Assembly (NCBI RefSeq): GCF_001425625.1
Contig: NZ_LMCP01000003.1
Coordinates: 124,001 to 188,000 of the forward strand
Direction of reading: 5' to 3'
DNA from: Mesorhizobium sp. Root102
GTDB taxonomy: Bacteria > Pseudomonadota > Alphaproteobacteria > Rhizobiales > Rhizobiaceae
DNA length: 64,000 nt
The notes under the pieces were generated by a model, which was not told the DNA's origin, searched no databases, and saw only the letters and a list, made by a program, of their open reading frames with translations. Shown here one piece after another: positions 35,310 to 44,131 of the stretch. Both the position numbers and the translations under genes were made by a program. Within the stretch, counting starts at the first letter, position 1. Each line of letters opens with the position of its first letter.

Positions 35310-36764
35310 ATGTCACTGTCTACCGCATTGAGTATCGCCCAGTCGGCACTTATGAACACCGCGCGACAGACCAGCGTCGTCTCGCGCAACGTCGCCGACG
35401 CCACCAACACGGACTATTCGCGCCGTCAGGCCGTCGTCACCAGCACGGCGCCGGGCGCGCGTTCGGTTGATATCCAGCGCGCCACCAACGACCTTCTGTT
35501 CCGCCAGAACCTCGGCGCGCTGTCGGCCTGGAGCGGCCAGAACGCGCTCTACAGCGGCATGGATCAGCTAGGTGTTGCGGTCAATGGCGTCGACAATGCG
35601 TCCTCACCCTCGACCGCGATTGCCGACCTGCAGAAGGCGCTGCAGCTCTACGCCACCTCGCCGTCCAATCAGAACCTCGGCGCCAGCGTCATCGACGCAG
35701 CCAAGCAGGTCGTGCGCTCGCTGAATGAAGGCTCCAAGGCCGTCCAGGATTTCCGAACCCAGACCGACGGCCAGATCGCCACGGCCGTCGACGACCTGAA
35801 CTCGCTGCTCAGCCAATTCCAGGATGCGAACACGGCGGTCATGTCCGGAACCCGTTCCGGCACCGACGTTTCCGACGCGCTCGACCAGCGTGACGCGCTT
35901 TTGAAGAAGATTTCGAATTATGTGCCGGTGTCGACCTTCACGCGTGGCGACAATGACATGGTCATCACCACCGGCGACGGCACGACATTGTTCGAGACGA
36001 TACCGCGCACGGTCACCTTCGCGGCATCCGCCGGCTACACCGCAGGCGCGGCAGGCAATGCCGTTTATATCGACAATGTGCCGATCTCGGCGGGAGCCGG
36101 CGGCAACACCAGCGCCAGCGGCACGCTTGCCGGCCTGCTGCAATTGCGCGACGGCGTCGCCTCGACCATGCAGAGCCAGCTCGACGAGACAGCGCGTGGC
36201 CTGATCACCGCCTTTGCCGAGACCGCACCTTCGATGCCCAATGCAGCCGGCCTGTTCACCTGGTCGGGGGCGCCGGCCATCCCGGCCGCGGGCACGCTGG
36301 TCAACGGCCTTGCCGCTTCCATCAGCGTCAATGCGGCGATGGACCCGAGCAGCGGCGGCAATCCGACGCTGCTGCGCGACGGCGGCGCCAACGGAGCCGC
36401 CTATGTCGCCAACACCGGCGGCGGCGCATCCTATTCCACCCTTCTGGTTGCCTATGGCGACCGGCTCGACCAGCCGATGACCTTCGACCCCGCAGCCGGG
36501 GTTTCGGCAACCTCCAGCGTTTCCGACTACGCGGCCAATTCGATCGGCTGGTTCGAAGGCTTGCGCCAGCAGGCTTCAACCGCTTCCGACGCCAAGGAAG
36601 CACTGGCCTCGCGCAGCGCCGAGGCGCTGTCCAACGCGACCGGCGTCAATGTCGACCAGGAAATGTCGCTCCTCCTCGACCTCGAACACACCTATCAGGC
36701 ATCGGCCCGGATGATGAAAACCGTCGACGACATGCTGACGGCCTTGCTCAACGCGGTGGGATAA
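35310..36764 (+). CDS. flgK: Hook-filament junction protein FlgK
   Basis: FlgK (HAP1) links hook and filament. The 484-residue protein has the N-terminal helix (ALSIAQSALMNTARQTSVVSRNVADATNTDYSRRQAVV) and the C-terminal motif GVNVDQEMSLLLDLEHTYQASARMMKTVDDMLTALLNAVG. The middle is shorter than in enterobacteria. flgL begins 3 bp after the stop. Confidence 0.95.
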   Translation: MSLSTALSIAQSALMNTARQTSVVSRNVADATNTDYSRRQAVVTSTAPGARSVDIQRATNDLLFRQNLGALSAWSGQNALYSGMDQLGVAVNGVDNASSPSTAIADLQKALQLYATSPSNQNLGASVIDAAKQVVRSLNEGSKAVQDFRTQTDGQIATAVDDLNSLLSQFQDANTAVMSGTRSGTDVSDALDQRDALLKKISNYVPVSTFTRGDNDMVITTGDGTTLFETIPRTVTFAASAGYTAGAAGNAVYIDNVPISAGAGGNTSASGTLAGLLQLRDGVASTMQSQLDETARGLITAFAETAPSMPNAAGLFTWSGAPAIPAAGTLVNGLAASISVNAAMDPSSGGNPTLLRDGGANGAAYVANTGGGASYSTLLVAYGDRLDQPMTFDPAAGVSATSSVSDYAANSIGWFEGLRQQASTASDAKEALASRSAEALSNATGVNVDQEMSLLLDLEHTYQASARMMKTVDDMLTALLNAVG

Positions 36765-36767
36765 TCC

Positions 36768-37811
36768 ATGACTTCAGTCTCGTCAGCCGCTTTGTCGAAT
36801 GCCATGCGCTCCCAGCAGATGCGCATGCAGGCCGATCTCGTCAAAGCCACGAAAGAATCCTCGACGGGCAGGGTCGCCGATGTCGGGCTGGCTCTCGGCG
36901 GGCGCACCACCCAGGCCGTCACCTTCCAGCGCGATCTTGACCGGCTCAACGTCATCATCGATTCCAACGGCCTGGTCGGCGCCCGGCTCTCCTCGACGCA
37001 GACCTCGCTTAGCCAGCTCTCCAGCGCCGCGCAAACCTTTCTGTCCGCCCTGACCACCGCTTCATCAAGCGATTCTTCCAACAGTCTCACCCAATCCTCC
37101 GGCAAGGCGACCATCCAGCAGCTGACCTCGATCCTCAACACCAGCGTCAATGGCGAATACCTGTTCGCCGGCACCAACACCGACGTCAAGCCGATCAACG
37201 ACTTCACAGCTGCCGGCTCCCCCGCCAAGGCGGCATTCGACGCCGCTTTCGTCGCCAACTTCGGCTTCACCCAGGACGACCCGACAGCGGCCAACATCAC
37301 GGCTGCCCAGATGGACGATTTCATCACCAATGATGTCGCGCCGCAGTTCACGGGCGCGGGTTGGCAGGGCAACTGGTCGAACGCCACCGACCAGCAGATC
37401 GTCAGCCGCATCGCTCTCAACGAGACCACCCCAACCTCGACCAGCGCCAACAGTGATGGCATCCAGAAGCTCGCAATGGCCGCAGCCATGGTCAGCAGCC
37501 TGATGTCCAGCAACATCAGCCAGGCCGCGAAGAATACGGTCGTCAGCCGCTCGACGGCAATCGTCGGCGAAGCTCTGAGCGGCATTGCCCAGATTCAATC
37601 CGAGACCGGTATCGTCCAGAAGCGGGTTTCCGATGCAAACGACCGCATGAAAACGCAGGTCGACCTTTTCGAAAGGCATATTCTCGATCTGGAAGGCGTC
37701 GATCCGGCCGAAGCCGCGACCCGGGTCGCGGACCTGACCCAGCACATCGAAACGTCCTTCGCGCTGACCGCACGCCTGCAGCAGCTCAGCCTGTTGAATT
37801 ACCTGACCTGA
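36768..37811 (+). CDS. flgL: Hook-filament junction protein FlgL
   Basis: FlgL (HAP3) is a flagellin-like junction protein of 347 residues. The N-terminus (LSNAMRSQQMRMQADLVKATKESSTGRVADVGLALG), the NGEYLFAGTNTDVKPI segment and the C-terminal helix (THIETSFALTARLQQLSLLNYL) identify it. The middle carries an insertion-rich region of Thr/Ser/Ala residues. Confidence 0.94.
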   Translation: MTSVSSAALSNAMRSQQMRMQADLVKATKESSTGRVADVGLALGGRTTQAVTFQRDLDRLNVIIDSNGLVGARLSSTQTSLSQLSSAAQTFLSALTTASSSDSSNSLTQSSGKATIQQLTSILNTSVNGEYLFAGTNTDVKPINDFTAAGSPAKAAFDAAFVANFGFTQDDPTAANITAAQMDDFITNDVAPQFTGAGWQGNWSNATDQQIVSRIALNETTPTSTSANSDGIQKLAMAAAMVSSLMSSNISQAAKNTVVSRSTAIVGEALSGIAQIQSETGIVQKRVSDANDRMKTQVDLFERHILDLEGVDPAEAATRVADLTQHIETSFALTARLQQLSLLNYLT

Positions 37812-37842
37812 CAACGCTTAACGGAACGGTAGAGCCCCAACG

Positions 37843-38190
37843 ATGTACCAATTCTCCTACGCCGACATCCAGAGCACCTCCGTTGCCGACGCGAAGGACC
37901 GCGAGCGGGAGCTCCTGACCCGCTCGATCGACATGCTGGCGGCGGCGGCGGCGGCCGGCCACAGTTCGATGGAGGCGATCGAGGCGCTGCATTTCACCAA
38001 CCGCGTCTGGACCGCCTTCGTCGAGGATCTCGGCTCCAGCGACAACGCCTTGCCCAAGGAGCTGCGCGCCAACCTCATTTCCATCGGCCTGTGGCTGCTG
38101 CGCGAGGCGGAAGACATTCGCCAGGGTCGCACCAACAATTTCGAAGGGCTGATCGAGGTGTCCCAGATCATCAGGGACGGCATTCAATGA
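37843..38190 (+). CDS. flaF: Flagellar biosynthesis regulator FlaF
   Basis: FlaF is an alphaproteobacterial post-transcriptional regulator needed for flagellin production, opposing FlbT. The 115-residue protein shows the family pattern (YADIQSTSVADAKDRERELLTRSIDMLAAA, then RVWTAFVEDLGSSDNALPKELRANLISIGLWLLREAEDIRQG). It overlaps flbT by four bases. It is cytoplasmic with no membrane segment. Confidence 0.95.
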   Translation: MYQFSYADIQSTSVADAKDRERELLTRSIDMLAAAAAAGHSSMEAIEALHFTNRVWTAFVEDLGSSDNALPKELRANLISIGLWLLREAEDIRQGRTNNFEGLIEVSQIIRDGIQ

Positions 38191-38630
38191 CCAACACGCT
38201 GAAGATATCGCTGAAGCCGAACGAGAAGATCTACATCAACGGCGCCGTCATCCGGGTCGACCGCAAGGTCACCGTCGAATTGATGAACGACGTCCAGTTC
38301 CTGCTCGAAAGCCATGTGATCCAGGCCGACGACGCCTCGACACCGCTCAAGCAGCTGTATTTCATCCTGCAGGTCATGCTGATGAACCCGGCCGGCGCGG
38401 CCGCCGCGCGCGACATGTTCCGCCGTTCGCTACCGCTGCTGCTGGCAAACTTCGAGGACACCCAGATCTGCGGGGCGCTGAAACAGATCGACCGCATGGT
38501 CGGCGAGGATCATATCTACGAGGCGCTGAAGGCAATCCGCGCGCTTTATCCGCTCGAACGCCGCGCGTTGGGCGGCAATGACGATGTTCCGGGTGCCCAG
38601 CGCCCGCTGGCTGTGGGAGCACGATACTGA
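38187..38630 (+). CDS. flbT: Flagellin mRNA regulator FlbT
   Basis: FlbT represses flagellin synthesis, in Caulobacter through the 5' leader of flagellin mRNA. ATG at 38187 overlaps the flaF stop and gives 147 residues. Visible are LKISLKPNEKIYINGAVIRVDRKVTVELMNDVQFLLESHVIQADDASTPLKQLYFILQVMLMNP and YEALKAIRALYPLE. A possible target in this window is the hairpin at 23573. The stop shares a base with the flgD start. Confidence 0.95.
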   Translation: MTNTLKISLKPNEKIYINGAVIRVDRKVTVELMNDVQFLLESHVIQADDASTPLKQLYFILQVMLMNPAGAAAARDMFRRSLPLLLANFEDTQICGALKQIDRMVGEDHIYEALKAIRALYPLERRALGGNDDVPGAQRPLAVGARY

Positions 38631-39037
38631 TGAATGTGGATATGACGACGACGATACCGACCGGCGCCAACCAGGCCACCGCGTCGACTTCGAAGACAGC
38701 GGTCGACTACCAGTCCTTCCTCAAGCTTCTGATCGCCGAGATGAAGAACCAGGACCCGACCAAGCCGATGGATTCGACGCAGTATGTCGCCCAGCTCGCC
38801 ACCTTCTCGCAGGTTGAGCAATCGGTGCAAACCAACACCAAGCTCGGCCAGATCATGCAATCCTCGGCACTGTCACAGGCCGACGCGCTGATCGGGCGCT
38901 CGATAACCTCCGCCGACGGCAAGACGACGGGCACGGTGGCCTCGGTGCGCCTCGCCAGCAGCGGTCTCATCGCCGTGTTGCAGAATGGCACGGAAGTCGC
39001 GGTAGGCCCGGGAGTCTCGGTCAAGGCTGCGAGCTGA
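38630..39037 (+). CDS. flgD: Hook-capping scaffold protein FlgD
   Basis: FlgD caps the growing hook. The 135-residue protein is the short alphaproteobacterial form containing only the conserved N-terminal part: VDYQSFLKLLIAEMKNQDPTKPMDSTQYVAQLATFSQVEQSVQTNTKL. The C-terminal tudor-like and FnIII-like domains of enterobacterial FlgD are absent. The TGATG junction couples it to flbT. Confidence 0.94.
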   Translation: MNVDMTTTIPTGANQATASTSKTAVDYQSFLKLLIAEMKNQDPTKPMDSTQYVAQLATFSQVEQSVQTNTKLGQIMQSSALSQADALIGRSITSADGKTTGTVASVRLASSGLIAVLQNGTEVAVGPGVSVKAAS

Positions 39038-39061
39038 CGCTTTCGACAGAGAGCCAGTCCC

Positions 39062-39328
39062 ATGAACGAGGCCGACGCTCTCGATATCGTCCAGTTCGCG
39101 GTATGGACGGTGCTCACCGCGTCCGCGCCGGTGGTGCTGGTCGCCATGGTGGTCGGCATCGGCATCGCCCTCATCCAAGCGCTGACGCAGGTTCAGGAGA
39201 TCACCTTGACCTTCGTGCCGAAGATCGTCGCCATCATGCTGGTGGTGGCGCTGACCGGCCCCTTCATCGGCAGCCAGATATCGGCCTTCACCAACGTCAT
39301 CTTCGAGCGCATCCAGAACGGCTTCTGA
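39062..39328 (+). CDS. fliQ: Flagellar export gate protein FliQ
   Basis: FliQ is the small two-helix subunit of the export gate, 88 residues. Two hydrophobic segments (AVWTVLTASAPVVLVAMVVGIGIALIQALTQVQE and KIVAIMLVVALTGPFIGSQISAF) with the conserved QALTQVQEITLTFVPKI link are exactly the family pattern. In related rhizobia flhA follows directly. Here 4.8 kb of other genes intervenes. Confidence 0.97.
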   Translation: MNEADALDIVQFAVWTVLTASAPVVLVAMVVGIGIALIQALTQVQEITLTFVPKIVAIMLVVALTGPFIGSQISAFTNVIFERIQNGF

Positions 39329-39571
39329 GCCAGTTCCAGGAAGGTGTGCCGCGACATGCCATCCGCAATTGCGCGAAGACAGACGCCCGCCGGTCCCTAA
39401 GCGCCTCCGGACGTGCCGGGAGAAAGAGCGTGGACCGCCTCTATCCCATTGTTGGACCATGAGCTTTTTCGAAAGACGTTCGCCCTTTGCGACGCCATGC
39501 CCTACTTTCGGCAAATGATCTTGAGCAAACGGATCATCTGACGAATCGGCACGACATGGCAGGAACCTCCG

Positions 39572-41215
39572 ATGATTGACGAAAAGCCGGAAAGCGAGAG
39601 CGTCTCGTCGCTGGCGCCCTTCCGGCACGGCATTTTCCGCGCCGTGTGGGCCGCAAGTCTCGTCTCCAATTTCGGCGGCCTGATCCAGGGCGTCGGCGCC
39701 GCCTGGATGATGACCACGATCGCCACCTCGCCCTATCAGGTGGCCCTGGTTCAGGCTTCGACCACCTTGCCGATCATGCTGTTTGCGCTCGTCGCCGGCG
39801 CCATCGCCGATAGTTTCGACCGGCGCAAGGTGATGCTGGTCGCCCAGACCTTCATGCTGGTCGTCTCGGTGCTTCTGACCCTGTTCACCTATTCCGGCTT
39901 GATCACGCCGTGGACGCTGCTTGCCTTCACCTTCCTGATCGACAGTGGCACCGCGCTCAACAGCCCGTCATGGCAGGCCTCCGTCGGCGACATCGTTCCT
40001 CGCAATAAGGTGCCGGCCGCCGTAGCGCTCAACTCGATGGGCTTCAACCTGACCCGCAGCGTGGGCCCCGCGATCGGCGGTATCATCGTCGCCGCGGCCG
40101 GTGCGGCCGCCGCCTTCGCGGCGAACGCGGTGAGCTATATCGGCCTGATCGTCGTGCTGGCGCGCTGGAAGCCGGACGTGCCGGTATCGACCTTGCCGCG
40201 CGAGTCGCTGGGTGCCGCCATGGGCGCCGGCCTGCGCTATGTCGCCATGTCGCCCAACATCGGCAAGGTGCTGGTCAGAGGCGCCGCTTTCGGCTTCAGT
40301 GCCGGCGCGGTGCTGGCGTTGCTGCCGCTGGTGGCGCGTGACGTCGTCAAGGGCGATGCGCTGACCTACGGCATCATGCTCGGCGCCTTCGGCATCGGTG
40401 CGGTCGGCGGCGCCTTGATCAGCGTCAGGCTGCGGCAGCTGCTGTCCAGCGAGACGATGGTGCGCTGTGCTTTCGCCGGCTTCGCCGTCTGCGCCTTCAA
40501 TGCCGCCGTCAGCCAGCATGCCTGGCAGACGTCGCTCGGCCTGCTTGTCGGCGGCGCTTGCTGGGTGATCGCGCTGTCGCATTTCAACGTCACGGTCCAG
40601 ATGGCGACACCGCGCTGGGTGGTCGGCCGGGTGCTGTCGGTCTATCAGACCGCGACCTTCGGCGGCATCGCGCTCGGCAGCTGGATCTGGGGCGTCGTCG
40701 CCGATGCGCATGGCGCCGAAACCGCGCTGATCGCCGCCAGCATCGCCATGCTGGCCGGCGCCGCCATCGGTCTTTTGCTCCCGCTGCCGCAACAGCAGGT
40801 GCTCAACCTCGACCCGCTCAACCGCTTCAAGGAACCGCATTTGGCGCTTGACCTGAAGCCGCGCAGTGGTCCCATCGCCATCATGATCGAGTATGTGATC
40901 CGGCACGAGGACGAACCGGAATTCCTCGCCATCATGGCCGAACGCGGCCGCGTCCGCCGCCGTGACGGCGCCCGCAACTGGACGCTGGCGCGCGATCTCG
41001 AGAATCCCACCATATGGATCGAGCACTACCACACGCCGACCTGGATCGAATATGTGCGCCACAATGGACGCATCACCCATGCCGACGCCGTCATCGGCGA
41101 GCGCGTGCGGGCGCTGCACAGCGGCGACGAGCCGCCACGCGTGCGGCGCATGATCGAGCGCCCAACGACCGCCGGCACGACGCTTGTGATGGCCAAGGGG
41201 CCGATCGAGCATTAA
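39572..41215 (+). CDS. MFS transporter (MFS_3 family) with C-terminal soluble domain
   Basis: This is an inner-membrane drug or metabolite exporter of the EntS-like MFS_3 family. The 547-residue protein has about twelve membrane helices in the first 410 residues, with the DSFDRRKVMLVAQ loop between helices 2 and 3 and NLTRSVGPAIGGIIVAAAG around helix 5. The last 120 residues form a soluble domain (IAIMIEYVIRHEDEPEFLAIM, WIEHYHTPTWIEYVRHNGRITHAD) resembling an antibiotic-biosynthesis-monooxygenase fold, as in many MFS_3 members. Ribosome site AGGAAC precedes the ATG. It is not related to motility and starts the insert between fliQ and flhA. Confidence 0.85.
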   Translation: MIDEKPESESVSSLAPFRHGIFRAVWAASLVSNFGGLIQGVGAAWMMTTIATSPYQVALVQASTTLPIMLFALVAGAIADSFDRRKVMLVAQTFMLVVSVLLTLFTYSGLITPWTLLAFTFLIDSGTALNSPSWQASVGDIVPRNKVPAAVALNSMGFNLTRSVGPAIGGIIVAAAGAAAAFAANAVSYIGLIVVLARWKPDVPVSTLPRESLGAAMGAGLRYVAMSPNIGKVLVRGAAFGFSAGAVLALLPLVARDVVKGDALTYGIMLGAFGIGAVGGALISVRLRQLLSSETMVRCAFAGFAVCAFNAAVSQHAWQTSLGLLVGGACWVIALSHFNVTVQMATPRWVVGRVLSVYQTATFGGIALGSWIWGVVADAHGAETALIAASIAMLAGAAIGLLLPLPQQQVLNLDPLNRFKEPHLALDLKPRSGPIAIMIEYVIRHEDEPEFLAIMAERGRVRRRDGARNWTLARDLENPTIWIEHYHTPTWIEYVRHNGRITHADAVIGERVRALHSGDEPPRVRRMIERPTTAGTTLVMAKGPIEH

Positions 41216-41254
41216 TGTATATCGCCAAAAACTGCGCGGCGGTTTTTGGTGGAA
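41216..41254. repeat. Intergenic palindromic repeat of Rhizobiales type (copy 2)
   Basis: CCAAAAAC (41225-41232) and GTTTTTGG (41242-41249) enclose a GC-rich 9-base loop, ten bases after the MFS stop. The layout (ATCGCC-A run, GCGG loop, T run-GG) parallels copy 1 at 4688. It can also act as a terminator for the MFS gene. Confidence 0.45.
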
Positions 41255-41285
41255 GTGCGCGGAATCTGAGGCTGTGATCGCTGCT

Positions 41286-41625
41286 CTACTTTGCCAGCAG
41301 CGCGAGAAAATTATCGAGGCTTTGCCGCATCAGCAACTCGGCCTTCTCGGCGCCGCCCCATTGCGCACTGGCCGTCGATCCACATGCGGGCAAGCCCGTA
41401 GACCAGGGCTCGCGCCTGCAGCGGAATGCCTTCCATATCCATTGTTCGCAGTTGGCGGGCAGCGCGCGCGTCTTCCAGGATCCGCACCATCATGCCGCGG
41501 ATTTCTTCGTTGAGTTCAACAAGCCTCTCGGAGGCGTCGAAATCGATCGCCCGGCGCATCGAGATGATCTGGAAATGCGTCGGGTTGTCGATGACCCAGC
41601 GTAGATAGGCGATGCCGAGCGCCCG
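41286..41625 (-). pseudogene. C-terminal remnant of a TetR-family regulator, frameshifted
   Basis: Reading leftward, one frame gives ALGIAYLRWVIDNPTHFQIISMRRAIDFDASERLVEL through ALVYGLARMWIDGQCA, the C-terminal ligand domain of a WHG-type TetR regulator (NPTHF is characteristic). Near 41360 the frame breaks. The next frame continues as WGGAEKAELLMRQSLDNFLALLAK and stops at 41286. The N-terminal DNA-binding half is absent. This is therefore a dead gene fragment, and could once have controlled the adjacent MFS gene. Confidence 0.75.
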
Positions 41626-41771
41626 GCGGCTACGACATATGGCTGACCTTCGTGATCGCCGAGGGCAAACGCGCGGTGCACGACGTCCACTATTGGCCCT
41701 ATGTGGCGCTTCTCGTCGCCGTCATAGCCATGCGCTGGTGGGGTGGAAAAACGCGAGCGGTTGCCCGCTAG
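41626..41771 (+). pseudogene. C-terminal remnant of a membrane protein
   Basis: From about 41626 a rightward frame reads PGGYDIWLTFVIAEGKRA, then VHDVHYWPYVALLVAVIAMRWWGG and KTRAVAR, stopping at 41771. It has one membrane helix and a basic tail, like the end of an inner-membrane protein, but no start codon or N-terminal part. It abuts the TetR remnant on the opposite strand, so a deletion joined two truncated genes here. The family is not recognised. Confidence 0.5.
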
Positions 41772-41779
41772 CCTTCCCG

Positions 41780-43561
41780 CTAACCCTCGCCCGACAGGTC
41801 CCGGCGCGCCTTGTCGAGTTCCTCGGCATAGCGCCGCATCAGATGGCCTTCGGTCAAGAGCCCCAGAACGATATGGTCGGTGAAATCCTCGACCACGGCG
41901 AGTTCTTCGGCGCCCGCGCGCTGGAACGTCTCAGCAGCAGCCTGCACGTTCATGCTCGGCACCAGCACCGCGTCCTTGTACTTGGCAAGATCGCGCACCG
42001 CCACCTCGCCATCGGAAGGATCGCTGTGCAGTTCGGCCACGATCAGCACGCCGACATAGTGATCGCCCGCATCGACGGCGATGACGCGCTGGGCCGAGCC
42101 AAGCGGCACTTGCCTGCGGAAGGCGGCCAGCGTCGTCGTGGCGTCGATGGTCTTGATGTCCTTGCGCATCATCGAGCCGACGGTGAGGCTGCGCATCCAG
42201 CCGACATCGTGGGCGCTGCGGATGGTCTCGCCACGCAGATGGAAGCGCCATGTCGAGAACGAGTAGCCGAAGGTCTCGCGCACCAGTATGGCCGACATGA
42301 TCGAGGCCGCAAGGACAACACCGGTCAGCGTCAGGTCGCGGGTCGATTCCAACGCCAGGAAGGTCATCGTCAGCGGACCGCCGACGACACCGACGGCGAG
42401 CGACGTCATGCCGACGACAGCGGCAACCGCAGGGTCGATGCCGGTTGCCGGCGAGACGACAACCATCACATCCGCGAACGCCTTGCCGAGCAGCGCGCCG
42501 AGGAACAGCGAGGCGAAGAACAGTCCGCCGCGAAAGCCCGATCCCAGCGAAACCGCCGATGCCGCCAGCTTGAGCACGAAGACGCTTGCCACCACGGCCA
42601 GCCCGTAATTCATCGAGAATTCGCGATGCAGAGCGCCATGGCCGCTGGACAGGACCTGCGGCGTGATCAGCCCCAGCAAGCCAACGATGACGCCGCCGAT
42701 GATGGGGCGCAGCGACGCATCGATCGACAGCCTGGCAAAACCGCGTTCGATCAGCGTCACCAGCTGCATGATGGCGATCGAGGCGGCACCGCCGAGCAGG
42801 CCAAGCATCAGGAACGGCACGTACTGGCTGGCGGTGAGCGCCGGCAGGCCCGAAAGCTCAAGCGGGAACGGCACGCCGCCGAACATTTCGGCGGTCAGCG
42901 AGGCTGAGATCGCGGCGGTCATGACAGGCGCGACATTGGCGACCGAGTAGATGCCGATGACCAGTTCGAAGCCGTAGAAGGCGCCGGTCAGCGGTGCATC
43001 GAAGGCGGCGGCGATGGCGCCGGCCGCACCACAGCCGACCAGGATTCGGACATCGTTGCGGCGCAGCCGGAAGATGCCCGCCAGCCGCGAGGCCAGGCCG
43101 GACCCGACCTGCGTGTAGCCGGCTTCCAGCCCGACCGAGGCGCCAAAACCGCTGGAGATCATCGTCTGGCCAGCAATAATGAAGGTGTCGGTCAGCGACA
43201 TGCGCCCGCCATAGAGCGCGTTGGCCTCGATCGGGTCGATCGGGGTGCGGAATTTCCGCTTCCGCAGCCAGATCACCGTCAGCCCGAGCAGGATACCGCC
43301 GATCGCCGGGATCAATGCCTGCATCGGATTGGCGAGTGAGAACATGCCGGAAAGCCGACCGCCGGGCTGAACGCCGAACAACAGCCCGTGCAGATCCTGC
43401 ACGATCTGACTCATCGCCGTGACCAGGATGCCGGCCATGACGCCTACGACGCCGGCCAAGATGACCACGGCGATGCCGCGCGCCTCGAGCAGCGGCACCG
43501 ATCGGATCAGCACCGCGCGCAGCCGGCGGGCGTAGACTTGCGGTTGGTTTCTGGAAAGCAC
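41780..43561 (-). CDS. ClC-type chloride channel/antiporter with CBS domains
   Basis: This is an inner-membrane anion channel or H+/Cl- exchanger. The 593-residue protein has about ten hydrophobic segments in the first 430 residues. The selectivity regions are modified versions of the family motifs: SSGFGAS at the first site, GLEAG at the gating-glutamate site (Glu kept), and GSGFRGG at the third site. Two C-terminal CBS domains follow (MMRKDIKTIDATTTLAAFRRQVPLGS; KDAVLVPSMNVQAAAETFQRAGAEELAVVED). The start is a GTG at 43561. The gene is unrelated to motility and lies in the insert. Confidence 0.87.
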   Translation of the reverse strand: MLSRNQPQVYARRLRAVLIRSVPLLEARGIAVVILAGVVGVMAGILVTAMSQIVQDLHGLLFGVQPGGRLSGMFSLANPMQALIPAIGGILLGLTVIWLRKRKFRTPIDPIEANALYGGRMSLTDTFIIAGQTMISSGFGASVGLEAGYTQVGSGLASRLAGIFRLRRNDVRILVGCGAAGAIAAAFDAPLTGAFYGFELVIGIYSVANVAPVMTAAISASLTAEMFGGVPFPLELSGLPALTASQYVPFLMLGLLGGAASIAIMQLVTLIERGFARLSIDASLRPIIGGVIVGLLGLITPQVLSSGHGALHREFSMNYGLAVVASVFVLKLAASAVSLGSGFRGGLFFASLFLGALLGKAFADVMVVVSPATGIDPAVAAVVGMTSLAVGVVGGPLTMTFLALESTRDLTLTGVVLAASIMSAILVRETFGYSFSTWRFHLRGETIRSAHDVGWMRSLTVGSMMRKDIKTIDATTTLAAFRRQVPLGSAQRVIAVDAGDHYVGVLIVAELHSDPSDGEVAVRDLAKYKDAVLVPSMNVQAAAETFQRAGAEELAVVEDFTDHIVLGLLTEGHLMRRYAEELDKARRDLSGEG

Positions 43562-43630
43562 CGTGGCGGCTCGCCGATATCAAAAGGCAGTGGAAAGCCC
43601 GCCTGATACGCCCGGCGACACGGCATGGCA

Positions 43631-43664
43631 ACCACAATGGCGACAGACAAGGCGCCATTGTGGT
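43631..43664. promoter_or_regulatory. Perfect 12-bp inverted repeat between the ClC and monooxygenase genes
   Basis: ACCACAATGGCG (43631-43642) and CGCCATTGTGGT (43653-43664) are perfect complements with a 10-base spacer. On the minus strand it lies after the small monooxygenase and 70 bp before the ClC start. No T run follows, so an operator, an mRNA stem or a short repeat element is more likely than a terminator. Confidence 0.45.
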
Positions 43665-43685
43665 GCGAAACAGACCCCAGATCGA

Positions 43686-43985
43686 TCAGGTCGGCATGGG
43701 CTCGCCGGCTTCATAGAGCACGAGGTTGCGCTCGCCGATGCCCAGCGCCGGCCAGCTTGCGCGCCAGTCGGCAAGGTGCGGCGAGCGAAAATGCGCGTCG
43801 AGCGCTGCCCTGTCGCCCCAGACTTCCGTGACCCGGATGAGTCCGGCATCGAACACATCCTGCGCATAGGAATATTCGACACAGCCGGGCTCGGCGCGGC
43901 TGGCGGAAACCATGCGTTCCATCGCGGGCTTGGCTTCCTCCAATTTGTCTGGCGGCAAGCGGATGGTGCCGATGATCAGAAGCAT
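43686..43985 (-). CDS. Putative quinol monooxygenase (ABM domain)
   Basis: This is a small cytoplasmic dimeric alpha-beta barrel protein of the antibiotic biosynthesis monooxygenase (YgiN-like) family, 99 residues. Visible are MLLIIGTIRLPPDKLEEAKPAMERMVSASRAEPGCVEYSYAQDVFDAGLIRVTEVWGDRAALDAHFRSPHLADW, which is almost the whole domain. The ATG at 43985 has AGGGA upstream. Upstream in-frame codons to 44069 lack support. Substrate unknown. It is divergent from flhA, with about 146 bp between their starts. Confidence 0.85.
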   Translation of the reverse strand: MLLIIGTIRLPPDKLEEAKPAMERMVSASRAEPGCVEYSYAQDVFDAGLIRVTEVWGDRAALDAHFRSPHLADWRASWPALGIGERNLVLYEAGEPMPT

Positions 43986-44131
43986 GGGTTTTCCCTTCTT
44001 TACGAAGCCGGCCCGCACGCCCACCTGCTCACGATCGTTCGAACTAGCCAATCTCCCACCCTCGCGCAAGCTTGGCGGGCTACTCTCGCAGGGCTGTCGC
44101 GCGCTCGGCAGGCTTCGAATTTGGGGACGAC

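Noticed and set aside
41612..42907. 431-codon plus-strand frame opposite the ClC gene
   Set aside because: It is antisense to the ClC membrane and CBS domains. Only its first 50 bases overlap the membrane-protein remnant, in another frame.
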